64,000 nucleotides of DNA from DATBSL01 sp964561785 (GCA_964561785.1 CAZLRF010000004.1:62001-126000), one strand, 5' to 3'; positions 8,508-17,670 are shown, numbered from the stretch's first letter. Made by a program: numbers and translations. The notes: a model not told the origin generated them from the letters alone.

Positions 8508-10427
8508 TCACGGCCGGTCCCAGCCGAGGCCGGCCCAGAGCGATCGGCCGGGACCGGGGAAACCGATCAGCGTCTCGTAGGCCCGGTCGGCCAGGTTGTC
8601 GAGCCGGGCCCGCAGCGAGAGCCCGTGGGGCAAGCGCCACGAGGCGGCCAGGGAGGCGAGCGCGTAGCCCTCCACGGTGTCGCGTTCTCTCACCGGGAGC
8701 TGGCGGTCGAGGTAGTGCGAGACCGCCCGCGCCTCGAGCCGCAGGCTGACGCGGGCGCCGGGCCGCCACGTCACCCGGCCGCCGCCCAGCCAGCGGGGCT
8801 CGTAGAGGAGCGGCTCGCCCGAGAGGTCCTCCGCGTCCACGTGCGTGGCCTCGCCCTCGAGGAGGAGCGCCGGGTGGGGCTGCCACCGTGCGGCGAGCTC
8901 GACTCCCCGCGTGCGCACCTTCGCCCGGTTGACGTGGGTGAAGAGGTCGAAGTCGAAGTCCACGAGGTCCCGGTACTCGTGGAGGAACGCGGTCGCGGAG
9001 AGAACGACCCGGCCCCCGGCGAGCGCCTGCTCGATCCCGGCCTCCCCGCCGACCGTGCGCTCCGGCCGCAGGTCGGGGTTGCCACCGAGGGCGGGGGGGC
9101 TCGAGAGGGCGAAGAAGCTCGGCAGCTTCGAGGCGCGCCCGGCCGACGCGAACAGACGCGTGTGGCCCCTCCCCGGGCGGAAGACGAGCCCCGCGTGCGG
9201 GTGGAGCTGGATCGAGTCTCCCGTGGCCGCGTCCGCGCGCAGGGCCAGCTCCCCGAGCAGGGCCCCGCGCTCGTGGCGCACGCCCGCGAACGCGCCGCCC
9301 GTCCGCCGGGAGGCGTCGTAGTCGCCGGTCACGTCCCCGCCCAGGAACGGGGGCAGCTTCAGCAGGCTGCGGTTCTCGCCCCACTCGCCCTCGCCCGACA
9401 GGCCGACGTCGAGGGACGTGCGCCCGGCCCGCACGAGGGGGAGCTGCCAGGCGAGGCGCAGCCGGGCAAAGCGCGTCCTCTCGACCGACTCGGGGACGAG
9501 CGGGAAGACGGCCGGGCTCTCCCGGTCCTGCGCCCTCCGCGCGAGCCCGACCGTGAGCTGCTGACGCTTCTCCGCCGCCCCGCCGAGCAGGAGCCGCGCG
9601 CCGAGCGCGAGGTCGCCGTGCTCGGTGTGGCGCGTCTCGCCGGTGCCGTAGACGGGCCCGCCCGAGCTGTCGGGGTAGTCGTCCCGCTCGCCGGCGGCGA
9701 CGCGCGCGGTCAGGGCGAGGTCGGCGGAGCGGGAGAGCGGGAGATCGCCCGTCGCGTAGGCGGTGAGCAGCCGGAAGCGGTCGTCGGCGATCCTCCCCGC
9801 CTCCTGCTCCCAGGCCGCGCCCGCGGACCACCCCCCGCGACCCCCCCCGCCCGCCGCCCGGGCGAAGGCACGGCGCAGGTCCGCGTCGCCGCCCTCCGCC
9901 CCGAGCGAGAGGCGCGAGGGGCCCGCCCCGCCGCGGGGCGTGAACAGCTGCACGACCCCCGAGAGGCTGCTCGGCCCGTAGAAGGACACGAGCGGGCCCC
10001 TCACCATCTCCGCGCGGCCCACGGCCGCGGACGAGATCTCCTCGAGGTTCACCGCCCCGCCCTGGAGATCGGTCGAGTCGTTGACGGGGACGCCGTCGAG
10101 GAGGACCAGCGTGAAGTTCGGGTCGGCCCCCCGAACCCAAGCGTTCGTGACCCCGGACCGGCCCCCGCTCGAGAGGAGGTTGACCCCGGCCACCTCGCGC
10201 AGGACCTCGGTCCCGCTGCGGGCCTGGGACGCCGCGAGGTCCGCCTCGTCGACGACCGTCACCGAGGCCGTGGCCGCGGTGAGGGGCCGCGCGGTGACGC
10301 TCGTCGTCTCGTAGAAGACGGGCGGCTCCGGACCCTCCGGCGCGGCGGCCGGGGGCGGCCCGCCCTGGGCTCTCGCGGGCACGGGGAGGGCGAGGAGGAG
10401 GCCGAGGAGAAGGGGGCGGGGACGCAC
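8508..10427 (-). CDS. TonB-dependent outer-membrane receptor, last gene of the hexuronate operon
   Basis: BtuB/CirA-type receptor of 639 residues. It has a signal peptide (PLLLGLLLALPVPARAQ), a plug with NAWVRGADPNFTLVLLDGVPVND and GRAEMVRGPLVSFYGPSSLSGVVQLFT, and a C-terminal barrel ending in WAGLGWDRP, which lacks the usual final aromatic. The GTG start is 9 nt after the stop of the GntR gene that follows uxaC, so it appears to be the last gene of the hexuronate operon. Oligouronide or uronate uptake is therefore a better guess than cobalamin; this is inferred from context only. Confidence 0.85.
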   Translation of the reverse strand: MRPRPLLLGLLLALPVPARAQGGPPPAAAPEGPEPPVFYETTSVTARPLTAATASVTVVDEADLAASQARSGTEVLREVAGVNLLSSGGRSGVTNAWVRGADPNFTLVLLDGVPVNDSTDLQGGAVNLEEISSAAVGRAEMVRGPLVSFYGPSSLSGVVQLFTPRGGAGPSRLSLGAEGGDADLRRAFARAAGGGGRGGWSAGAAWEQEAGRIADDRFRLLTAYATGDLPLSRSADLALTARVAAGERDDYPDSSGGPVYGTGETRHTEHGDLALGARLLLGGAAEKRQQLTVGLARRAQDRESPAVFPLVPESVERTRFARLRLAWQLPLVRAGRTSLDVGLSGEGEWGENRSLLKLPPFLGGDVTGDYDASRRTGGAFAGVRHERGALLGELALRADAATGDSIQLHPHAGLVFRPGRGHTRLFASAGRASKLPSFFALSSPPALGGNPDLRPERTVGGEAGIEQALAGGRVVLSATAFLHEYRDLVDFDFDLFTHVNRAKVRTRGVELAARWQPHPALLLEGEATHVDAEDLSGEPLLYEPRWLGGGRVTWRPGARVSLRLEARAVSHYLDRQLPVRERDTVEGYALASLAASWRLPHGLSLRARLDNLADRAYETLIGFPGPGRSLWAGLGWDRP

Positions 10428-10436
10428 CCTTCCATC

Positions 10437-11132
10437 CTATACGCCCGCGGCGCGCTTCGACTCCTCCCACCGCGCCCGGTCGAGGTGCGCGGTCATCTCC
10501 TGCCGGGCGCGCTCGGGGTCGCGTTCCCGGATCGCCTGGAAGATCCGCCGGTGGGTGAGCGCGGAGTCCCGCAGGCCGAACGCCCGGCGGTTGACCCGCC
10601 CGGTCTCCCAGATGATCTCGGTCAGCGTGCGTATGACCGCGGCCAGGATCGGGTTGCCCGTGCCCGCCGCGACCGCGCAATGGAAGTCGAGGTCGTGGCG
10701 GAGGAAGGCCTGGGGGTCCTCGAGGGCGCCCATCATGGCGTCGATCTCGGCCTCCATCCGCAGCACCTGCTCGTCGCTCGCGCGCTGGGCGGCGAGCCCG
10801 GCCGCGCCCACCTCGAGCAGGCGCCGCGTCTCGTAGATCTGGTCCAGGGAGAACCCGTGCAGCGCGGCCAGGAACTGGAGGGGGGCCGTCCCCAGCCTCG
10901 GCGGCCCCCCGGCGATGAAGGTACCCACCCCGCGCCGGGAGGTCACGACCCCCATCGCCTGCAGCGTCCGCAGGCCCGAGCGCAGCGACGGCCGGCTCAC
11001 CCCGAGCTGGCGGGCGAGCTCGCGCTCGGTGGGCAGGCGGTCGCCGGGCCGCAGGCGGCCGGCCTCGATCTCGCGCCGGACGTGGTCCACGACCTGGCTG
11101 CCGGCGGCCGCGCCCCGGTCCTCGACGGCCAC
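10437..11132 (-). CDS. GntR-family (FadR/FCD) transcriptional regulator
   Basis: Cytoplasmic ligand-responsive regulator of 231 residues. The N-terminal winged helix-turn-helix covers about residues 12-70 (GDRLPTERELARQLGVSRPS, then MGVVTSRRGVGTFI). The FCD domain follows, with metal/ligand residues in FLRHDLDFHCAVA and THRRIFQAIRER. It starts 2 nt after the uxaC stop with GTG. FadR-type regulators of uronate clusters (ExuR, UxuR) typically sense a uronate or its keto form. It is a paralogue of the GntR at 14697-15389; the DNA-recognition helices SRPSLRSGL and SRPSVRSGL are nearly identical, so both may bind the TGGTNNGACCA sites in this window. Confidence 0.9.
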   Translation of the reverse strand: MAVEDRGAAAGSQVVDHVRREIEAGRLRPGDRLPTERELARQLGVSRPSLRSGLRTLQAMGVVTSRRGVGTFIAGGPPRLGTAPLQFLAALHGFSLDQIYETRRLLEVGAAGLAAQRASDEQVLRMEAEIDAMMGALEDPQAFLRHDLDFHCAVAAGTGNPILAAVIRTLTEIIWETGRVNRRAFGLRDSALTHRRIFQAIRERDPERARQEMTAHLDRARWEESKRAAGV

Positions 11133-11134
11133 GC

Positions 11135-12583
11135 CTAAGCCGGCCGCGCCGTGGCGTGCTCCCCCGCCGCCCGGCCCAGAGAGAAGCCGAAGTACTCGCG
11201 CGCGTTGTAGAAGCAGACGTTCGCGACCAGGGCGGAGAGCGCGGCGCGGTCGTCGGGGAGCCGGCCCCGCCTCACCTCGTGGCCCAGGATGTCGCACAGC
11301 AGCCGCCGGAAGTAGTCGTGCCGCGAGTAGGAGAGGAAGCTGCGCGAGTCGGTCAGCATGCCGACGAAGCGCGAGAGCAGGCCCATGTTGGCGAGAACGC
11401 GCAGCTGCGCCTCCATGCCGTCGAGCTGGTCGAGGAACCACCACGCCGAGCCCCACTGCATCTTCCCCGGCACGACGCCGTCCTGGAAGTTGCCGATCAT
11501 CGTGGCCATGAGCTCGTTGTCGGCGGGGTTGAGGTTGTACAGGATCGTCTTCGCGAGCTGGTCGGTCTCGTCGAGGCGGTCGAGGAAGCGGGAGATCGCC
11601 CGGCCCTGCTCGAAGTCCCCGATCGAGTCGAAGCCGGTGTCGGGTCCGAGGAGCCGGCGCATGCGCGTGTTGTTGTTGCGCATCGCCCCGACGTGGAACT
11701 GCTGGACCCAGCCCCGGGCGTGGTCGAGGAGGGCGAGGCGGTGGAGGAGGGCCGAGCGGAAGACCCGGGCCTCGCCCGGCTCGAGGGCCTTGCCCGCGCG
11801 GAGCCGGTCGAAGAGCGAGGCGGCCGCGGCGTCGGTGAACGGCTCGGCGTCCAGCTTCTCGAGGCCGTGGTCCGAGGCCCGGCAGCCCCGCTCGTGGAAG
11901 AAGCAGTGGCGCTTCTCGAGGGCGGCGAGGAGGGCGTCCCAGCTCCCGATCGAGACGCCGGCCGCCTTCTCGAGCTTCTCGAGCCACGCCGTCCAGGCCG
12001 GCAGGTCCTCGACGAGGACCGCCCGGTCCGGCCGCCACGTGGGGTAGACCTGCGTGTCGGGGTCCTTCCTCCGGGCGAGCCGGGCGTGGGGCTCGAGGGT
12101 GTCGGTCGGGTCGTCGGTGCTGCACACGACCGCCACGCGGAACTCCCGGAGGAGGCCCATCGCGGTGAAGCCGTCCTCCTTCAACCGCTCGTTGGCGCGG
12201 TCGAACGCGGCCCTCGCGGTCGCCGGGGAGAGCAGCACCTCGATCCCGAACGGCCGCCGCAGCTCCATGTGCGTCCAGTGGTAGAGCGGGTTGCCGAGGG
12301 TCTGCGGGACCGTCCGCGCCCAGGCCTCGAACTTCTCCCAGTCGGACGCCTCCCCCGTGCAGTAGCGCTCGGGGACGCCGTTCGTGCGCATCGCGCGCCA
12401 CTTGTAGTGGTCGCCGTCCAGCCAGATCTCGGTGATGGACCGGAAGCGGTGGTCCTCGGCCATGAGGTCCGGGGAGAGGTGGCAGTGGTAGTCGACGATC
12501 GGCAGGTCCTCCGCGACGCGGTGGTAGAGGTCGCGGGCGGTCTCCGTCTCGAGCAGGAAGTCGTCGTGGATGAAAGGCCTCAT
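11135..12583 (-). CDS. uxaC: Glucuronate/galacturonate isomerase
   Basis: Converts D-glucuronate to D-fructuronate and D-galacturonate to D-tagaturonate, the first step of hexuronate breakdown; an amidohydrolase-fold TIM barrel in the cytoplasm. 482 residues, normal for UxaC. Family landmarks are IVDYHCHLSPDLMAED near residue 30 (metal-binding His-x-His), NPLYHWTHMELRRPFGI, STDDPTDTLEPH, and HVGAMRNNNTRMRRLLGPDTGFDSIGD. GGAGGAG precedes the ATG by 5 nt. It lies 13 nt after the MFS transporter gene. Confidence 0.96.
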   Translation of the reverse strand: MRPFIHDDFLLETETARDLYHRVAEDLPIVDYHCHLSPDLMAEDHRFRSITEIWLDGDHYKWRAMRTNGVPERYCTGEASDWEKFEAWARTVPQTLGNPLYHWTHMELRRPFGIEVLLSPATARAAFDRANERLKEDGFTAMGLLREFRVAVVCSTDDPTDTLEPHARLARRKDPDTQVYPTWRPDRAVLVEDLPAWTAWLEKLEKAAGVSIGSWDALLAALEKRHCFFHERGCRASDHGLEKLDAEPFTDAAAASLFDRLRAGKALEPGEARVFRSALLHRLALLDHARGWVQQFHVGAMRNNNTRMRRLLGPDTGFDSIGDFEQGRAISRFLDRLDETDQLAKTILYNLNPADNELMATMIGNFQDGVVPGKMQWGSAWWFLDQLDGMEAQLRVLANMGLLSRFVGMLTDSRSFLSYSRHDYFRRLLCDILGHEVRRGRLPDDRAALSALVANVCFYNAREYFGFSLGRAAGEHATARPA

Positions 12584-12596
12584 GGAGCTCCTCCGG

Positions 12597-13889
12597 TCAG
12601 GCCGTCTTCTCGGCGGGGATCGGCACGAACTGGGGGGCCAGCACGTGGTGGATGGCGAACGAGACGAGGTAGGCGAAGGCACAGATCGCGAACAGGATCG
12701 CATAGCCCTCGGTGATGTTCCCGGCCGCCTTGAAGTGGTCGAGCAGCCGGCCCGTCACGATGGGGAAGAGGAACCCGCCCGCCGAGCCCGTCATGCCGCC
12801 GAGGCCGATGATGGTGGCCACGTCTTTCTTGGGGAACATGTCGGAGACGGTCGTGTACAGGTTCGCCGACCAGGCCTGGTGGGCCGACCCGGCGAGGCCG
12901 ATGAGGAGGACGGCCGGCCAGTCGCCGACCCTCGTCACCGCCAGGATCGGCACCACGCAGAGGGCGAACACGAACATCCCCGTCTTGCGGGCGCGGGTCA
13001 CGCTCCAGCCCCGGCCGGCGAGCCACCCGGTGACCCAGCCGCCCGCGATGCTCAGCACGGTCACGATCGTGTAGATGGTGACGATGTGGACCCAGCTGCT
13101 CTTGATGCTGAGGCCGCGGGTGGCCTTGAAGTAGTCGGGGAGCCAGATCAGGAAGAACCACCAGACGGGGTCGGTCAGGAACTTCGCGGTGAGGAACGAC
13201 CAGGTCTGGGGCAGGCGCACGGCGCGACCCCACCCCATGGGCCGCCCGCCCGTGCCGCCCTCCTCCGTGTCCGAGCGGATGAGGTCGAGCTCGGCCTTCG
13301 TGAGGCCCTTCCTCTTCTCCGGCACGTCGTACATCGGGAACCAGAAGAAGAGCCACACGAAGCCGGCGAGGCCGGCGAAGATGAAGGCCCAGCGCCAGCC
13401 GAACGTGAGGGCGATGGCCGGGATCATCGCGGGGGCGACGATCGCGCCCACGTTGGTGCCGGCGTTGAAGATCGACGTGGCGAAGGCCCTCTCCTTCTTC
13501 GGGAACCAGAGGGCGACCGCCTTGATCGCGGCCGGGAAGTTGCCCCCCTCGCTCACGCCGAGGGCGACCCGCGCCGCGAAGAAGCCGTTCACGGAGCCCA
13601 CCGCGGCGTGGGCGATGGCGGCGAGGCTCCACAGGACGATCGAGACCGCGTAGCCGATCTTGGTCCCGAAGCGGTCCACGAACCAGCCGAAGAGGAGGAG
13701 GCCCACCGCGTAGGAGAGCTGGAAGGCCCCGTTCACCCAGCCGAAGGTCTCGTTCGACCAGCCGAGCTCCGCGTCCAGGAACTCCTTGATCAGGGCGAGG
13801 ATCTGGCGGTCGATGTAGTTCACGGTGGTGGCGAAGAACAGCAGCGCGCACACCACCCAGCGGTACTGGCCCTTCTGCTCGAAGCTCAC
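12597..13889 (-). CDS. MFS hexuronate transporter (ExuT-like)
   Basis: Inner-membrane major facilitator of the anion:cation symporter (ACS) type, about 12 membrane segments, 430 residues. The N-terminal FFATTVNYIDRQILA and FGWVNGAFQLSYAVG are typical of ExuT and related hexuronate porters, and GVSEGGNFPAAIKAVALWFP (about residue 115) is the ACS signature. It sits between uxaC and the SDR in one operon and overlaps the SDR stop as GTGA, which supports hexuronate as the substrate. Confidence 0.88.
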   Translation of the reverse strand: MSFEQKGQYRWVVCALLFFATTVNYIDRQILALIKEFLDAELGWSNETFGWVNGAFQLSYAVGLLLFGWFVDRFGTKIGYAVSIVLWSLAAIAHAAVGSVNGFFAARVALGVSEGGNFPAAIKAVALWFPKKERAFATSIFNAGTNVGAIVAPAMIPAIALTFGWRWAFIFAGLAGFVWLFFWFPMYDVPEKRKGLTKAELDLIRSDTEEGGTGGRPMGWGRAVRLPQTWSFLTAKFLTDPVWWFFLIWLPDYFKATRGLSIKSSWVHIVTIYTIVTVLSIAGGWVTGWLAGRGWSVTRARKTGMFVFALCVVPILAVTRVGDWPAVLLIGLAGSAHQAWSANLYTTVSDMFPKKDVATIIGLGGMTGSAGGFLFPIVTGRLLDHFKAAGNITEGYAILFAICAFAYLVSFAIHHVLAPQFVPIPAEKTA

Positions 13890-14662
13890 TGGTTCACCCC
13901 GCTCGCCAGGAAGCCGCCGTCCACCGCGATCACCTGGCCGTTCACGAAGCTCGCCGCGTCGGAGGCGAGGAAGACGCACGCGCCCACCAGCTCCTCGATC
14001 TGGCCGAAGCGCTTGAGGGGCGTCCTCATCCGCAGCTCCTTGCCGCGCTCGGTCCCGTCGAGCAGCTGCGCGTTGAGCGCGGTGCGGAAGACGCCGGGGG
14101 CGATCGCGTTCACGATCACGCCCTTCGGCCCCCACTCGACGGCGAGCGAGCGGGTGAGGCCGGAGACCCCGGCCTTGCTCGCCGCGTAGGCGGCGACCTC
14201 GAGGAAGGAGACGAAGGAGTTGAGCGAGGCGATGTTCACGATGCGGCCGTAGCCCCTCTCGATCATGGGCCGGCCGAACACCTGGCAGGCCCGCAGCGTG
14301 CCGGTGAGGTTCGTCTCCACGATGCCGTTCCACTCCTCCTCGGAGAGGTCGAGGATCGGCGTCCGCTTGATGCGGCCGGCGCAGTTCACCAGGATGTCGA
14401 CCTTCCCGAAGGCCCCCAGGACCCGGTCCCGGGCCTGCTCGAGCGAGGCGCGGTCGCAGACGTCGGCGCTCAGGCGCAGCGTCCTTCGTCCCCGCTCCTC
14501 GATCTCGTTCGCCGTCGACTCGACCTTCTCGACCGTTCGCGCGCAGGCCACGACGTCCGCGCCGGCCTCCGCCATGCCGAGGGAGAGCGCGCGCCCGATG
14601 CCCTGCGTCCCGCCCAGCACGACCGCCACCTTTCCCGTCAGGTCCAGAGAGGGGTGACCCAC
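13886..14662 (-). CDS. SDR oxidoreductase, candidate fructuronate reductase / KduD-like
   Basis: Classical short-chain dehydrogenase, 258 residues. The Rossmann motif GGTQGIG is at 17-23, NCAG at 93-96, and the catalytic triad is Ser146, Tyr159 and Lys163 (YAASK). The sequence resembles KduD and gluconate 5-dehydrogenases. In an operon with uxaC and a hexuronate porter, and with no UxuB-type enzyme seen, it is the obvious candidate to reduce D-fructuronate to D-mannonate (SDR-type UxuB). A KduD role (DKII to KDG) is the alternative. GTG start with a GGAGGT site; 34 nt after the GntR gene. Confidence 0.8.
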   Translation of the reverse strand: MGHPSLDLTGKVAVVLGGTQGIGRALSLGMAEAGADVVACARTVEKVESTANEIEERGRRTLRLSADVCDRASLEQARDRVLGAFGKVDILVNCAGRIKRTPILDLSEEEWNGIVETNLTGTLRACQVFGRPMIERGYGRIVNIASLNSFVSFLEVAAYAASKAGVSGLTRSLAVEWGPKGVIVNAIAPGVFRTALNAQLLDGTERGKELRMRTPLKRFGQIEELVGACVFLASDAASFVNGQVIAVDGGFLASGVNQ

Positions 14663-14696
14663 GCTCTACCTCCAAGTGCTCGGCCGGGTGCCCGGC

Positions 14697-15389
14697 CTAG
14701 TGCTCCACCGGCTCGCCCGGTTGTCCCTCCAGGGTCTGGGCGTGCTGGGCGGCCTTCAGGTGCTCGTGCATGGCGGCCCGCGCCGCCCCCGCGTCCCGGG
14801 CCCGGATCGCCCGGAAGATCCGGCGGTGCATCTCCGCCGACTCCCGCAGGTCCCGGGCCCCGAGGACCGTCTCCTTCCGCAGCTCGTAGAACTGCGCCGA
14901 CACCATCTCCATGAGGGCGGCGAGGACACGGTTGCCGCAGCCCGCGCCGATCGCCCGGTGGAAGCGGACGTCGTGCCGGAGGAACGCGGCGGGGTCCTCG
15001 AGGGAGGCGAACATCTCGGTCACCTCCTCGGCCATCGGCGCGAGGTGCTCGGGAAGGGCGTGCTCGGCGGCGAGGCCGGCCACCCCGACCTCGAGGACGA
15101 GCCGCGCCTCGAACATCTCGTTGGGCGTGAAGCGGTGGAGCGAGGCGAGCAGGCTCAGGGGCTCGACCCCGAGGTCGGGCGGGCCGTCGGCGATGAAGGT
15201 GCCGGCCCCGCGGCGGGACACCACGACCCCCATCGACTCGAGGGCCTCGAGCCCCGAGCGTACGCTCGGCCGGCTCACTCGAAGCTCCCGGGCGAGGTCG
15301 CGCTCCGAGGGAAGGCGGTCGCCCGGCTTCAGCCCCCCCTCCTCGATCAGCCGGCGGACGTGCTGGACGACGCGGTCGCGCGCGTTCAT
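14697..15389 (-). CDS. GntR-family (FadR/FCD) transcriptional regulator
   Basis: Second FadR-type regulator of the operon, 230 residues. The wHTH is at about residues 8-66 (GDRLPSERDLARELRVSRPS, MGVVVSRRGAGTFIADGPP). The FCD domain has FLRHDVRFHRAIGAG and EMHRRIFRAIRARD with the usual Asp/His ligands. It is clearly a paralogue of the regulator at 10437-11132, so there may have been a local duplication. The ATG overlaps the stop of the upstream Gfo/Idh gene as ATGA. Confidence 0.9.
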   Translation of the reverse strand: MNARDRVVQHVRRLIEEGGLKPGDRLPSERDLARELRVSRPSVRSGLEALESMGVVVSRRGAGTFIADGPPDLGVEPLSLLASLHRFTPNEMFEARLVLEVGVAGLAAEHALPEHLAPMAEEVTEMFASLEDPAAFLRHDVRFHRAIGAGCGNRVLAALMEMVSAQFYELRKETVLGARDLRESAEMHRRIFRAIRARDAGAARAAMHEHLKAAQHAQTLEGQPGEPVEH

Positions 15390-16402
15390 GCGACCTCCGT
15401 GGCCCGCTCGCGGGCGGCGGCGTAGATCGCCTCGACGACCCTCAGGCTGCGCAGGCCCTCGCGCCCGTCGCAGGCGGGCGCGCCGCCCGTCTCGATCGCG
15501 CGGGCGAAGTCCTCGATCATCGCGCGGTGGGGCTCCGCGTCCCCGACCACGGCGCTGCGCGCGCTCGCGATGCCGTCGCCGGGACCCGAGACGAGGCCGG
15601 GGACGGGGGTCCGCAGGTCGGCGGCGACCAGGCGGTCGCCCTCGACGACGAGGGTGCCCTCCGTCCCCGAGATCTCGAGCCGGCGGGGGTAGCCGGGGAA
15701 CGCGGCGGTCGTGGCCTCGAGCGTCCCCACCGCTCCCGACTCGAACTCGACGAGGGCGAGCGCCGTGTCCTCGGCCTCGATCGCGTGGAGCTGGGTGGCG
15801 GTGAGGGCGCGGACGCGCGCCACGGGGCCGAGCACCCACAGCAGGAGGTCGACCGTGTGGATGCCCTGGTTCACGAGGGCGGCGCCGCCGTCGAGGGCCC
15901 GCGTGCCCCGCCAGCGCGAGGCCGAGTAGTACTCGGGCGGACGGTGCCACTTCACCCGCGCGGAGACGAGGAGGACGCGCCCTATCGCCCCGTCGCGCAC
16001 GAGCTCACGCAGGCGGACGAGGTCCGGCTTCAGGCGGTCCTGGAACAGGACCCCCAGCCGCACCCCGGCCCTCTCCGCCGCCTCGACGAGCGCGGTGCCC
16101 CGCGCCGTCGTCACGTCGATCGGCTTCTCGACCAGCACGTGCAGGCCGCGCTCGGCGATGGCGATGCCCTGCTCGGCGTGGAGCCCGGACGGACTGCCGA
16201 CCATCACGAGGTCCATCGGCCGGTGGGCGAGGAAGTCGTCCCAGCGCGCGAAGGCCTTCCCCCCGTACCGCGAGGACAGGGCCTCCGCCCGCGCGGCGTC
16301 CCGCCCGAAGAACGCGGCGATCCGAAGGCCCGCCTCGAGCGCGGCGCGGGCGTGGGTGTCCGTGATGTTTCCGCAGCCGACGAAGCCGGCGTGGAGCGCC
16401 AT
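15386..16402 (-). CDS. Gfo/Idh/MocA-family oxidoreductase
   Basis: NAD(P)-dependent sugar or sugar-acid dehydrogenase, 338 residues. The N-terminal Rossmann domain has GFVGCGNITDTHA (about 6-18) and the family signature HVLVEKPIDV with EKP at 92-94. The C-terminal domain has DGGAALVNQGIHTVDLLLW, where the His is the usual catalytic residue. It lies 8 nt after the DUF6807 gene at the start of the hexuronate operon. The exact substrate is unknown; oxidation or epimerisation of a released sugar or uronide fits. Confidence 0.85.
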   Translation of the reverse strand: MALHAGFVGCGNITDTHARAALEAGLRIAAFFGRDAARAEALSSRYGGKAFARWDDFLAHRPMDLVMVGSPSGLHAEQGIAIAERGLHVLVEKPIDVTTARGTALVEAAERAGVRLGVLFQDRLKPDLVRLRELVRDGAIGRVLLVSARVKWHRPPEYYSASRWRGTRALDGGAALVNQGIHTVDLLLWVLGPVARVRALTATQLHAIEAEDTALALVEFESGAVGTLEATTAAFPGYPRRLEISGTEGTLVVEGDRLVAADLRTPVPGLVSGPGDGIASARSAVVGDAEPHRAMIEDFARAIETGGAPACDGREGLRSLRVVEAIYAAARERATEVA

Positions 16403-16410
16403 CGGCGCGG

Positions 16411-17478
16411 CTAGTCGAGGGGCTCCGCGACGAAGGCCTTCCAGGCCGCCTCCGCCGCCGCCGCGGAGAAGGGCCCGGGGAGGATCGCGAGCCGGTGGCG
16501 CAGGACCGCCCTCGCTCCCGCGGCGATCGTGAAGCGCGAGGGCGGCTCCTTCCCGTTCGTGTACGCGCCCTGCCCGAACGGGTTCGCGGCGAACAGGCCG
16601 TAGCCCCTCGCGTGCCAGCGGGTCGGGAACTCGGGGTTCTTCGGGTGGTCGAGGATCACGAGGACGACGTCCTCGCCGTCGAGGCGTCCCGCGAGGGCCA
16701 TCCAGCGGGCGCGGGTCCCCCAGACCGCGTCGCCCGTGAGGCCCTCGCTGCTCGTGTACAGGCCGCTCACGCCCGCGTTGTCGAGGACGGGCACCGCCGT
16801 CGGCTTGCCGGCCGCGTCGGTGAAGACCTCCGGCTTGTCCGCGGGCTGCTCGAGCGCGCGCGCCACCCGGATCGCCAGCATCCCCTCCTTCGAGTCGGCG
16901 AAGGTCACGGGTCCGCCCGCCGCGACGAGCGTCGTCCGGCGGTCGATGGTCCGCGCCGCCCCCGCCGCGCCGAAGACGAAGCGGGTCTCCTCGGAGAGCG
17001 CGACCGTCTCCCCGGGGAGGACCCACTCGGCCCGGACGTCGAGCGTTCCGCGTCCCGCCCCGCCTCTCGCGGCCACCACCTCCCGGTGCCGGATCGCACC
17101 CCGCTTCGCCCGCTCCTCGGGCGACAGGGCCTCGGAGTTGTTCCAGAAGTCGGCGCCGTTCACGTCGCCGTGGTTGAGCCACATCCCCACCTGGTGGGGG
17201 TGGTCGACGCGCTCGCCCGGCCGCGGGTCGAGCGGGAACCCCCGCGTCACGAGCGAGCCCTTCGCGGTGCGGATCGGGTAGAGGACGGGCTTGGCCAGGC
17301 GGTCGGGCCAGATGTAGCTGGTGAAGGGCTGCTCGTCCACCGTGACGTCGACGCGTCGTTCGGCCGGGCGGGCCACGACGTCGACCCGGGCGGCCGTCTC
17401 CGCGGCCGCCGCCCCGACAGAAGCGACGAGCGCGACCACCCCGAGGAAGCCGACACGCGACCGGAGTCCTGTGGTCAT
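16411..17478 (-). CDS. Secreted DUF6807 (PmoA-like) protein, first gene of the hexuronate operon
   Basis: Exported protein of 355 residues. A signal peptide covers residues 1-27 (VGFLGVVALVASVGAAAAE). The mature part matches the family annotated as methane oxygenase PmoA or DUF6807, with YIWPDRLAKPVLYP, HPHQVGMWLNHGDVNG and a C-terminal ANPFGQGAYTNG. The PmoA name is misleading; these proteins are common in carbohydrate clusters of Acidobacteriota, Planctomycetes and Bacteroidetes, and their activity is not known to me. GAGGTGA precedes the ATG by 5 nt. An operator-like palindrome overlaps the start codon (17472-17482). Confidence 0.8.
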   Translation of the reverse strand: MTTGLRSRVGFLGVVALVASVGAAAAETAARVDVVARPAERRVDVTVDEQPFTSYIWPDRLAKPVLYPIRTAKGSLVTRGFPLDPRPGERVDHPHQVGMWLNHGDVNGADFWNNSEALSPEERAKRGAIRHREVVAARGGAGRGTLDVRAEWVLPGETVALSEETRFVFGAAGAARTIDRRTTLVAAGGPVTFADSKEGMLAIRVARALEQPADKPEVFTDAAGKPTAVPVLDNAGVSGLYTSSEGLTGDAVWGTRARWMALAGRLDGEDVVLVILDHPKNPEFPTRWHARGYGLFAANPFGQGAYTNGKEPPSRFTIAAGARAVLRHRLAILPGPFSAAAAEAAWKAFVAEPLD

Positions 17479-17482
17479 ACCA
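17472..17482. promoter_or_regulatory. Putative FadR-type operator TGGTCATACCA
   Basis: Palindromic TGGT-CAT-ACCA covering the start codon of the DUF6807 gene. Read on the minus strand it is TGGTATGACCA, one base from the site at 29059-29069 in its reverse orientation (TGGTCTGACCA). The half-sites TGGT/ACCA are those of FadR-family GntR proteins, two of which are encoded in this operon. It would lie just downstream of the predicted minus-strand promoter, a position that suits repression. Confidence 0.45.
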
Positions 17483-17501
17483 GTCACCTCACGAGGCCCG
17501 A

Positions 17502-17531
17502 GTTGTACCGCCGCCTCGCGGCCCTTGTCAA
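17502..17531 (-). promoter_or_regulatory. Putative promoter of the hexuronate operon (TTGACA-N18-TACAAC)
   Basis: On the minus strand TTGACA (17531-17526) is followed after 18 nt by TACAAC (17507-17502). Transcription would start near 17495, about 17 nt before the ATG of the DUF6807 gene, with a GAGGTGA ribosome site in between. Confidence 0.5.
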
Positions 17532-17654
17532 GACGCGGCGGCAGGAGCGGCTTGGACGTCGACGCGAGGCCATAACTCACTATGGAAGAAACAGGTTGAG
17601 AGCGCCACCTCCACTTTGAATCTCGAAGCGACGAAAATGTCCGGGGACGTCAAG

Positions 17655-17665
17655 CGGTCTGACCA
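17655..17665. promoter_or_regulatory. Putative FadR-type operator CGGTCTGACCA
   Basis: Nine-base palindrome GGTCTGACC, matching TGGTCNGACCA except for the first base. It ends 5 nt before the -35 box of the uxaE operon promoter. The same operator-to-promoter geometry (6 nt) is found at 29059-29081. Confidence 0.5.
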
Positions 17666-17670
17666 CCAGC

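Noticed and set aside
8508..10427. Calling the receptor a vitamin B12 transporter because it looks like BtuB
   Set aside because: Plug and barrel are generic, no cobalamin riboswitch or corrinoid gene is near, and the gene is in the uronate operon.
16411..17478. Methane monooxygenase subunit, as the PmoA family name suggests
   Set aside because: It is a soluble exported protein without membrane segments or copper-site residues; the PmoA label is a database misnomer for DUF6807.
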